From contig JAGYOV010000006.1 of assembly GCA_018399375.1 (NCBI GenBank), positions 1 to 15,894 of the forward strand: 15,894 nucleotides of DNA, in the 5' to 3' direction. The translations under genes were made by a program, and so were the position numbers. The notes under the pieces are model-generated. The model worked only from the letters and a program-made list of their open reading frames with translations. It did no database searches and was not told the origin of the DNA. Positions 10,964 through 15,894 of the stretch are shown piece after piece (the stretch's first letter is position 1; every line of letters begins with the position of its first letter). This DNA is from Dehalococcoidia bacterium. Its GTDB lineage: Bacteria > Chloroflexota > Dehalococcoidia > GIF9 > AB-539-J10.

Positions 10964-12949
10964 ATGCTGAGTGTTTCCAACCTCTCCAAGATGTATGGCA
11001 GCCAGTTGCTGTTCAGCGATGTCAGTTTCAACGTTTCTGCCAGGGATCGCATAGCTCTTGTCGGGGCTAATGGCTCGGGAAAGACAACGCTCTTCGATAT
11101 CATTGTGGGTAAGGCCAGTCCTGACAAAGGCAGTGTAACCATACAGCATGATGTTACCATTGGATATCTGGAGCAGGAAATTACGCCGTCTTCCCCGCGT
11201 CGGTTATTCGATGATGTCGTTAGTGCTTCAACGTTGATAACAGGGCTGGCACACCGCATTCACGTGATTACCGAAGAGTTGAAAGAAGAAATGGATATAG
11301 AAAGTCAGGCCAAATTGCTGAGTAAGCTGGGAGAGTTGCAACATCGCTTTGAAGCAGCTGGAGGATATGACTTGGAGCATGAAGCCAGTATAGTTCTCTC
11401 GGGTCTGGGATTTGCCCTGTCGGATTTCTATCGCCCTCTGAATGAGTTTAGCGGAGGATGGCTCATGCGAGCAGCATTGGCCAAGCTCCTTTTAATTAAT
11501 CCCGATCTGCTGCTGCTTGATGAGCCAACGAACCACCTTGACCTGGAAGCATGCATTTGGTTTGAGGATTATGTCAAGAATTATCAGGGCTCTATCATGG
11601 TTGCCTCCCATGACCGCGCTTTCTTAAATCGTGTGGTGGACAGGATATTTGCCATCGACCACTCGGAGATGCTTTTCCATCGGGGTAACTACGATAGCTT
11701 CGTTGTAGCAAGGCAGCGAGAACTGGAGATTCTGGAAGCTACGGCGAGGAGACAGAACGCCAGAGAAAGAAAAGAGATGCAGTTCATTGAGCGCTTTCGC
11801 TCCAAGGCGACTCGGGCGACGCAGATCCAGAGCCGCCTGAAGCGGCTGGAAAAAATAAAGAAGGTAGCGATCCCCAGGACAACTCGAAAAATGCACTTTT
11901 CTTTTCCTTCTGTTGAAAGGGCTGGAGAGGAGGTCATCGCACTGAAGAGTATCTCTAAATCTTATGGAGATAAAGAGGTTTACCGTGACCTAAACCTGGT
12001 TATCCATAGAGGTGATAGAGTGGCTCTCGTGGGGCCCAACGGCTCGGGTAAGACAACTCTCCTGAGGATGCTGGCTGGAGTGCTTCCTTTCGATGCCGGC
12101 GAGCGCAATCTGGGACATAATATCGCCATTTCCTACTATGCCCAGTATCAATTGGAATTGCTTGAACCGGAGAACAGCCTGCTAGTTGAATTGCGTCGCG
12201 TCTCTGCAGAAGAAACGGAACAACGCCTTAGAGGGATTCTGGGGGCATTCCTATTTGGCGAAGACGAGATATTTAAGAGAGTCGCTGTGCTTTCTGGCGG
12301 TGAAAAGGCACGCTTGGCAATGGCTAAGATGCTGATAAGGCCGGGGAATTTTTTGTTGATGGACGAACCAACTAATCACCTGGATATTCCGTCCCGGGAG
12401 ATACTGTCCGATGCATTGGAATCCTATGAAGGTACGCTTTGTTTCATTACCCATGACCGCACGCTCATTCGACAGCTGGCCAACAAGATAATTGAAATAA
12501 AGGATGGCAAGATCGATGTGTTTTCAGGAGATTATGATAGTTATCTGTGCAGGAGAGAGTTGCGCAAAGAATATGAGCAGCCGGTTTCGCAGCAAAAAGA
12601 GGGGAGTATCCCGAAGGGAATTTCTCCAAGAGAAAAGACTCGCCGCCGCAAGGTTGTGGAAGGAGAGTTGAGAAACAAATATTATCGCAGGAGCGCTACC
12701 ATTCGAAAGCGCATTGCCTCCATTGAGAGCGAGCTGGAAGAGAAAGAACGATATTTTAAAGAGATGGAGAAAAATTTTTGCAACCCCGAGCATTATCAGA
12801 ATAGTGCTCGGGTAGTCGAGACCATGGAAGAATATAGCAAGTTGAAGGAGTCCATTGCCTCTCTCAGTCAAGAGTGGGAGAGGCTCTCTCTTCAGGAAGA
12901 TGAAATGCGCAGGGCCTTTGAAGCTGAAAGGAGGGATATCCTGCTGTGA
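10964..12949 (+). CDS. ABC-F family ATPase (ribosome-associated, Uup/YdiF-like)
   Basis: A 661-residue protein with two ABC ATPase domains and no membrane segment, the ABC-F layout. NBD1 has Walker A GANGSGKTT (34-42), signature FSGGWLMRAALAKLL, Walker B LLLLDEPTNHLD and the ASHDR switch. NBD2 has GPNGSGKTT, LSGGEKARLAMAKMLI, LLMDEPTNHLD and THDR. Between them a charged helical linker of about 80 residues rich in Arg and Lys matches the P-site tRNA interaction motif. The last 110 residues are a predicted coiled coil (charged heptad-like stretches with RRSATIRKRIASIESELEE), as in Uup and YdiF. Such proteins bind the ribosomal E site and relieve stalling; some give antibiotic resistance, which sequence alone cannot decide. 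It is translated from ATG, 7 nt after the racemase-like gene, without a strong ribosome site, suggesting translational coupling. Confidence 0.95.
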   Translation: MLSVSNLSKMYGSQLLFSDVSFNVSARDRIALVGANGSGKTTLFDIIVGKASPDKGSVTIQHDVTIGYLEQEITPSSPRRLFDDVVSASTLITGLAHRIHVITEELKEEMDIESQAKLLSKLGELQHRFEAAGGYDLEHEASIVLSGLGFALSDFYRPLNEFSGGWLMRAALAKLLLINPDLLLLDEPTNHLDLEACIWFEDYVKNYQGSIMVASHDRAFLNRVVDRIFAIDHSEMLFHRGNYDSFVVARQRELEILEATARRQNARERKEMQFIERFRSKATRATQIQSRLKRLEKIKKVAIPRTTRKMHFSFPSVERAGEEVIALKSISKSYGDKEVYRDLNLVIHRGDRVALVGPNGSGKTTLLRMLAGVLPFDAGERNLGHNIAISYYAQYQLELLEPENSLLVELRRVSAEETEQRLRGILGAFLFGEDEIFKRVAVLSGGEKARLAMAKMLIRPGNFLLMDEPTNHLDIPSREILSDALESYEGTLCFITHDRTLIRQLANKIIEIKDGKIDVFSGDYDSYLCRRELRKEYEQPVSQQKEGSIPKGISPREKTRRRKVVEGELRNKYYRRSATIRKRIASIESELEEKERYFKEMEKNFCNPEHYQNSARVVETMEEYSKLKESIASLSQEWERLSLQEDEMRRAFEAERRDILL

Positions 12950-12991
12950 ATGAATATTTGCAGCTACACCGCCTGGATGTTAGTACTTATA

Positions 12992-13000
12992 TGATATAAT
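12992..13000 (+). promoter_or_regulatory. Extended -10 promoter element before a tiny hydrophobic ORF
   Basis: TGA followed by a perfect TATAAT (12995-13000) makes an extended -10. No acceptable -35 is seen at 15-19 nt. A start near 13007 would leave a leader of about 16 nt to the ATG at 13023. Confidence 0.45.
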
Positions 13001-13022
13001 GATTTCTTGTGGGGTATTATCT

Positions 13023-13112
13023 ATGAGGATGAAGTTGTTGATAGGTCTGCTAATCCTGGGCATACTGATACTTGCTGGTGGGCTAATAGCGATACTGATC
13101 GGAGTAGATTGA
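13023..13112 (+). CDS. Possible 29-residue single-helix membrane peptide, or remnant of a longer anchored protein
   Basis: ATG at 13023 opens a reading frame of 29 codons: MRMK, then an uninterrupted run of Leu, Ile, Ala and Gly (about 5-27), then Gly-Val-Asp and TGA at 13110-13112. GGGG at 13011-13014 is a weak ribosome site, and a TGA-TATAAT element lies just upstream. After the TGA the same frame stays open for another 27 sense codons to TAA at 13194, coding for a soluble-looking PLIKALLGKNDLLKEST segment. So this may be a real small membrane peptide, or a membrane-anchored protein of 56-57 residues broken by a nonsense change. I recognise no family. It lies in the 304-nt gap between the ABC-F gene and the convergent AhpD-like gene, and nothing else gene-like is seen in that gap. 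Confidence 0.35.
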   Translation: MRMKLLIGLLILGILILAGGLIAILIGVD

Positions 13113-13203
13113 CCCCTGATTAAGGCTCTGCTTGGAAAGAATGATCTGCTGAAAGAAAGCACTTCATTGGAGGTCAACGTTCATCTCAAACCTTAATATG
13201 TCG

Positions 13204-13220
13204 GCGGCAAAACTGGCCGC
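13204..13220. terminator. Weak GC-rich hairpin between convergent genes
   Basis: GCGGC (13204-13208) and GCCGC (13216-13220) form a 5-bp stem with a 7-nt loop in the convergent gap before the AhpD-like gene. There is no T-run on either side, so termination is doubtful. Confidence 0.25.
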
Positions 13221-13253
13221 AGCTGTATGTACTTTATTGGAGAGCAGCCTCAG

Positions 13254-13595
13254 CTAGTTAATATCCATCTCATCGAGTAACTGTATTACTCTCAGCGCTT
13301 CACTGGTACAGATGGTACCGCCCATTGCTATGGCTACCGAGCAGACTTCCAGGATTTCGCTTCTACTCGCTCCAGCTTCTATTGCTCGCCTGGTTCGAGT
13401 TAGTATGCAGGCAACACAACCTTCTTTTATGGCTATGCCCAGTCCTATCAACCACTTCACTTTTGCAGGGAGAGCGCCATCTCGATACACCTCGTTTCGG
13501 ACAGCATGCTGGGCTGCCGTTAGAGCCGGCAGCGAATTCTCGAATCTGTCGGTCAATTCTATGATTTCGTCAAAGAGCTTCACCTGTTTTTCCAT
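13254..13595 (-). CDS. AhpD/carboxymuconolactone decarboxylase-like small protein
   Basis: An all-helical protein of 113 residues of the AhpD/CMD fold. The core is GLGIAIKEGCVACILTRTRR followed by AIEAGASRSEILEV, with the CxxC pair at Cys60 and Cys63. AhpD-type proteins use such a pair for peroxide-linked thiol chemistry, normally with a His four residues after the second Cys; here Arg67 is there, so the standard proton relay is missing, although a disulfide role remains possible. The ATG at 13595 is chosen because GGAGG (13607-13603) lies 7 nt upstream; a longer in-frame reading would overlap the uspA stop region. It follows the tandem UspA gene by 25 nt in the same direction, so they form an operon, suggesting a stress or redox role. 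The physiological partner is unknown. Confidence 0.87.
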   Translation of the reverse strand: MEKQVKLFDEIIELTDRFENSLPALTAAQHAVRNEVYRDGALPAKVKWLIGLGIAIKEGCVACILTRTRRAIEAGASRSEILEVCSVAIAMGGTICTSEALRVIQLLDEMDIN

Positions 13596-13620
13596 TTCGT
13601 GTCCTCCAGAGGCATATATT

Positions 13621-14550
13621 TTATTCTTTGTTGCCGGGCCATGGCCCACGAACTAGCATAATGGGATTATTGCCAGATCTTAGCACCATATCGGCAACGT
13701 TCCAGAAGGCTCCCTTTCCAGCGCCCGTTCGTCTGTGGGTTGTTAAAGCTACCAGGTCAGCGTGGAGTTCATTAGCGGCCCGAATAATTTCTCTGCTGGC
13801 GTCAGGACCATCTCTTACCTCGGATTTTGTGGAGATGCCCGCGGCTACGAGCTGATTGCTTAACTCTTCCAAGTATTCCCGGGCGACCTTCTTCATGGTC
13901 TGTATCTCGTTTCTATCATAGGTAAGAGGCTCTGCCATTCCTCGACCAGCGTAGGCGCGATGAGTCTTTTCTACTACCTGAAGCAGAGTAACGCCGGCAT
14001 TTACCTTGAGAGCTAGCTCCTCAATGTAAGGAATAATTGTTTCGCTTTCCTTTGATCCATCAAGTGGGACCAGTATCTCGTTGAGCATATCCTTCTGGCG
14101 CATGCCCTTTATCCCGTAGGGGCTTTCTCCAGCTCTAATGAGAATCACCGGCTGATTTGCTGCCCGGACTACCTTATCCGCCACGCTTCCCAGGGCCCAG
14201 CGCATGATGCCAGTCCTGCCGTGGGTTGCCATGATAATCGTGTCGATATGGCTCTTTTCAGCGTATTCCACGATTTCTTCTGCCGGATATCCTTCCGTGA
14301 CAACGTAATTTACTTCGATATTTCTCGCTTGGTCTTCCTTGTCGAGGTGCTGTGCGATGTTTTGTTTTACTTGGCTGATCTCTCTTTGAAGGTAGATTTC
14401 ATGCTCATGCAAACGCTGGGATTCCACGCTCTCGCTGACCCTCAAGAGAGTGATCTGTGATAAAATTCTCCACCCCAGCTCTTCCGCATAGGGCAAAGCC
14501 ACCTCGGCCAACTCTGAGCCATCTAACGGGACGAGTATCTTCTCGTACAT
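13621..14550 (-). CDS. Tandem-domain universal stress protein (UspA)
   Basis: A 309-residue protein with two Usp domains. Domain 1 (about 1-150) opens KILVPLDGSELAEVALPYA and ends with ATHGRTGIMRWALGSVADKV, a complete GxxGx9G(S/T) nucleotide-binding motif, so ATP binding is expected. Domain 2 (about 160-309) opens EILVPLDGSKESETIIPYIE, but its equivalent loop reads TTHRRTGAGKGAFWNVADMV: the first Gly is Arg and the Gly-Ser is Trp-Asn, so this half probably does not bind ATP. Universal stress proteins act in the cytoplasm under starvation, oxidative or respiratory stress, with no fixed enzymatic role. The ATG at 14550 has AAAGGAGG with a 6-nt spacer; an upstream TTG at 14574 lacks such support. 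It is the first gene of an operon with the AhpD-like gene. Confidence 0.94.
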   Translation of the reverse strand: MYEKILVPLDGSELAEVALPYAEELGWRILSQITLLRVSESVESQRLHEHEIYLQREISQVKQNIAQHLDKEDQARNIEVNYVVTEGYPAEEIVEYAEKSHIDTIIMATHGRTGIMRWALGSVADKVVRAANQPVILIRAGESPYGIKGMRQKDMLNEILVPLDGSKESETIIPYIEELALKVNAGVTLLQVVEKTHRAYAGRGMAEPLTYDRNEIQTMKKVAREYLEELSNQLVAAGISTKSEVRDGPDASREIIRAANELHADLVALTTHRRTGAGKGAFWNVADMVLRSGNNPIMLVRGPWPGNKE

Positions 14551-14845
14551 TGTTTGCCTCCTTTCCTTGTACAACCACTGCGCATGGATATTCCTGTCAC
14601 CGCTAAATTAGCACAATCAATGCTACAATACCATATCGGTTTTGTGTCAATAGTTGCAATTCTGATAAATAAACTGTTCCTGTTCATTGCGCTCTCTGTG
14701 CGAAATTTTGGGGACGCGCGCTTCCTTCTTTCGTATGGTACATGGTAAAGAGGTTAAGCCCTGTATTAAAAAGCTATCTCTGCATTGCATTCTCTCGTAT
14801 AATTAGCCCTGTGAAAGTGCCCATCGCTGGTTGAGAAAGAGTTTG
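14551..14845. other. Divergent intergenic region between uspA and the metallopeptidase gene
   Basis: I see no convincing gene in these 295 bases. For uspA (minus) there is TTGACA (14650-14645), with only TATTGT (14630-14625) at 14 nt as a -10, or TTGCAA (14659-14654) with TATGGT 18 nt on; neither is strong. Overlapping inverted repeats GCTAA-A-TTAGC (14602-14612) and TAGCA-N7-TGCTA (14609-14625) lie downstream of these boxes. For the plus strand TATAAT occurs at 14798-14803 without a good -35. Confidence 0.45.
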
Positions 14846-15223
14846 GTGAAAAGGGAAAGATTTGAGAAACTGGTGGCAAAGGCAATCGATGAATTGCCTG
14901 AAGAGTTCCTGACGAAAATGGAAAATGTAGTTATAGTAGTTGAAAACTATCCATCCGCTATACAAATGAAGGATGTGGGGTTGCATCGCGGAGAGACGCT
15001 ACTTGGCCTGTATGAAGGCATACCCCTGACTTTGCGAGAAGATTATGATTTGGTGCCGCCCGATAAAATTACCATCTTTCAGAAACCAATCGAAGATAAG
15101 TGCCGCTCTGAAGCTGACATTGCCAGAGAGGTACGGGAAGTAGTGAGACACGAGATTGCTCATCACTTTGGCATTGATGATGCCAGGCTGGAGGAAATCG
15201 CCAGGGAAAAGGGTGAATTATAA
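14846..15223 (+). CDS. Zincin-like metallopeptidase family protein
   Basis: A protein of about 125 residues with the zinc-binding motif HEIAHHFGIDD: His102 and His106 as ligands, Glu103 as catalytic base, and the following Asp pair as likely third ligand. It has the form of the small zincin family (Pfam PF06262 type) widespread in Chloroflexota and Actinobacteria. The N-terminus MKRERFEKLVAKAIDELPEE and the central DKITIFQKPIEDKC are typical. No substrate is known for the family; there is no signal peptide, so it is cytoplasmic. The start is uncertain: GTG at 14846 gives the family-like N-terminus but only GAAAGAG 4 nt upstream; TTG at 14843 and TTG at 14831 are in frame and have no better ribosome site. 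It is a single gene between divergent uspA and the metalloregulator. Confidence 0.85.
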   Translation: MKRERFEKLVAKAIDELPEEFLTKMENVVIVVENYPSAIQMKDVGLHRGETLLGLYEGIPLTLREDYDLVPPDKITIFQKPIEDKCRSEADIAREVREVVRHEIAHHFGIDDARLEEIAREKGEL

Positions 15224-15227
15224 TTGT

Positions 15228-15241
15228 CCAGCGGTTGCTGG
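15228..15241 (+). terminator. Short hairpin after the metallopeptidase gene
   Basis: CCAGC-GGTT-GCTGG is a perfect 5-bp GC-rich stem with a tetraloop, starting 5 nt after the stop codon and followed by CTTT. The short stem and T-run make it a weak terminator candidate. Confidence 0.35.
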
Positions 15242-15350
15242 CTTTCAGTAATTCCTCTACCTTGATCTCAGGATTGTACGTCTTCTTAAGTTTCTTTCTC
15301 TCTCGTTGGCATTCACCTGTTTCTTTTTTGAAACTAAGCTGTTCGGTAAT

Positions 15351-15379
15351 TTGTAAACAATGGTCTTGAGGTGTAATAT
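15351..15379 (+). promoter_or_regulatory. Candidate promoter of the DtxR/MntR-type gene
   Basis: TTGTAA (15351-15356), 17 nt, TAATAT (15374-15379), each matching 4 of 6 consensus positions. The predicted start is near 15386, within the inverted repeat at 15379-15399. Confidence 0.4.
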
Positions 15380-15399
15380 GTTATTAGACATGACTAACA
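15379..15399. promoter_or_regulatory. Inverted repeat at the transcription start of the metalloregulator gene
   Basis: TGTTA (15379-15383) and TAACA (15395-15399) are perfect inverted arms 11 nt apart. Inside lies TTAG-A-CATG-A-CTAA (15384-15397), a second imperfect palindrome with a shifted centre. Its TTAG/CTAA ends recall DtxR-type operators, although the spacing differs. It lies between the -10 and the ribosome site, so it is a candidate autoregulatory operator. Confidence 0.35.
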
Positions 15400-15418
15400 A
15401 AGTAAGAGGAGGCTTACT

Positions 15419-15894
15419 GTGGTGGTTAGAGGAATAGAAGAGCAGCAAAGCCGCAGCATGGAGGATTATCTCGAGAGGATAGCTATGCTGGCAGAAGAAG
15501 GCGGGATAGTACGGGTAGGTGGCCTCGGTAAGGCCCTGGGTGTAAAGAACTCCAGCGTTACATCTGCTCTCAAGAAGCTCTCGAATAAAGGGCTGGTCAA
15601 TCATGAAAGGTATGGCTATGTTGAGCTTACAAGTGAAGGCAGGAAGATCGCCGCAGATGTGATGTCTCGACACGAGGCGCTGGGGAAATTTCTCATAGAG
15701 ATCCTGGGAGTTGAATCGGAGACTGCCTGGAAGGATGTTTGCGGCATGGAGCACTTCGTCAGTCCTTCTACCTCTGAAAAGCTGGCAAAATTTGTAGATT
15801 TTATTCTATCTCAGCCATATGGAAGCTTTAATTACCTTGATGAATTTAAATACTATCTGGAACGTAGCGACAACGTGCTGGGCCTGGGCCTTGA
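15419..15894 (+). CDS. DtxR/MntR-family metal-dependent repressor (3' end outside the window)
   Basis: I translated 158 complete codons by hand from GTG at 15419; a second GTG follows at once, and GAGGAGG (15406-15412) lies 6 nt upstream. An N-terminal winged helix-turn-helix (about 13-80) begins SMEDYLERIAMLAEEGGIVR and includes VKNSSVTSALKKLSNKGLV and the wing YGYVELTSEGRK. The dimerisation and metal domain follows (SRHEALGKFL, then WKDVCGMEHFVS). Predicted metal ligands by alignment to MntR and DtxR are Asp16, Glu19, His85, Cys108, Glu111 and His112. Asp16 is the MntR (manganese) choice, while Cys108 is the DtxR/IdeR (iron) choice. Proteins of this family repress metal uptake genes when loaded with Mn(II) or Fe(II). 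The regulated genes, often mntH or feoAB, are not in the window and may lie beyond the edge. Confidence 0.92.
   Translation, partial: MVVRGIEEQQSRSMEDYLERIAMLAEEGGIVRVGGLGKALGVKNSSVTSALKKLSNKGLVNHERYGYVELTSEGRKIAADVMSRHEALGKFLIEILGVESETAWKDVCGMEHFVSPSTSEKLAKFVDFILSQPYGSFNYLDEFKYYLERSDNVLGLGL

Noticed and set aside
13110..13112. Selenocysteine recoding of the in-frame TGA
   Set aside because: I could not find a convincing hairpin with a conserved apical G-U directly after the TGA, and no Sec-protein family is recognisable.
14554..14748. 64-codon open frame on the plus strand upstream of uspA
   Set aside because: Its start codon is the complement of the uspA ribosome-site region and it has no ribosome site of its own; a few hydrophobic residues are not enough.
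15257..15754. 165-codon open frame on the minus strand at the right edge
   Set aside because: It overlaps the DtxR-type gene, which has a strong ribosome site and conserved domains; the antisense product has no recognisable pattern.
1..15894. CRISPR arrays, tRNA/rRNA genes, insertion sequences, phage or toxin-antitoxin modules
   Set aside because: I looked for them on both strands and saw no spaced direct repeats, cloverleaf-like sequences, transposase or integrase frames, or paired toxin-antitoxin genes.

Overview
The window looks like a chromosomal segment of an anaerobic bacterium, probably a Chloroflexota (Dehalococcoidia-like) lineage. That assignment is inferred from the style of the tandem UspA protein, the HspR/ClpB/DnaJ gene set, the small zincin-type metallopeptidase, and the use of GTG and TTG starts behind strong GGAGG ribosome sites. 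No rRNA, tRNA, CRISPR or transposase is visible. Coding is dense, and intergenic regions are AT-rich with sigma70-type promoters.

Layout. (1) 1-1862, minus: a NarL-type two-component pair, response regulator first and then a membrane histidine kinase that runs off the window start; a good promoter lies at 1834-1862. (2) 2045-2191, plus: a 48-residue DUF3096-like membrane protein with an unusual self-complementary leader. (3) 2486-3286, plus: a Cof-type HAD phosphatase. (4) 3298-8163, minus: a proteostasis block reading hspR, clpB, dnaJ, then a separately promoted gene that joins a DnaJ C-terminal-like domain to thioredoxin. (5) 8367-9293, plus: a second HspR-like MerR regulator, divergent from hspR, then an Hsp20 chaperone. 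(6) 9354-9389: a strong bidirectional terminator, followed on the minus strand by a cis-prenyltransferase (UppS family). (7) 10270-12949, plus: an Asp/Glu-racemase-family protein and a two-domain ABC-F ATPase, closely linked. (8) 13023-13196: a tiny hydrophobic ORF with an in-frame TGA. (9) 13254-14550, minus: a tandem universal stress protein and a small AhpD/CMD-like protein as an operon. (10) 14846-15223, plus: a zincin-like metallopeptidase. (11) 15419 to the end, plus: a DtxR/MntR-family metalloregulator, cut by the window edge.

How the genes fit together. The centre is a stress island. HspR is the first gene of the operon it probably controls (ClpB disaggregase and DnaJ co-chaperone), and a TTGA-N11-TCAA element of HAIR-operator geometry lies over the -35 of a consensus promoter. 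The divergent MerR paralog and Hsp20 extend the island, and the DnaJ-CTD/thioredoxin fusion suggests a redox enzyme targeted to unfolded clients. DnaK and GrpE are not in the window. The rest is housekeeping or general stress material with some notable active-site changes: Asp at the first catalytic position of the racemase homolog, an expanded IPP-binding signature in UppS, an AhpD-like protein without its histidine, and a DtxR protein with a mixed MntR/DtxR metal site.
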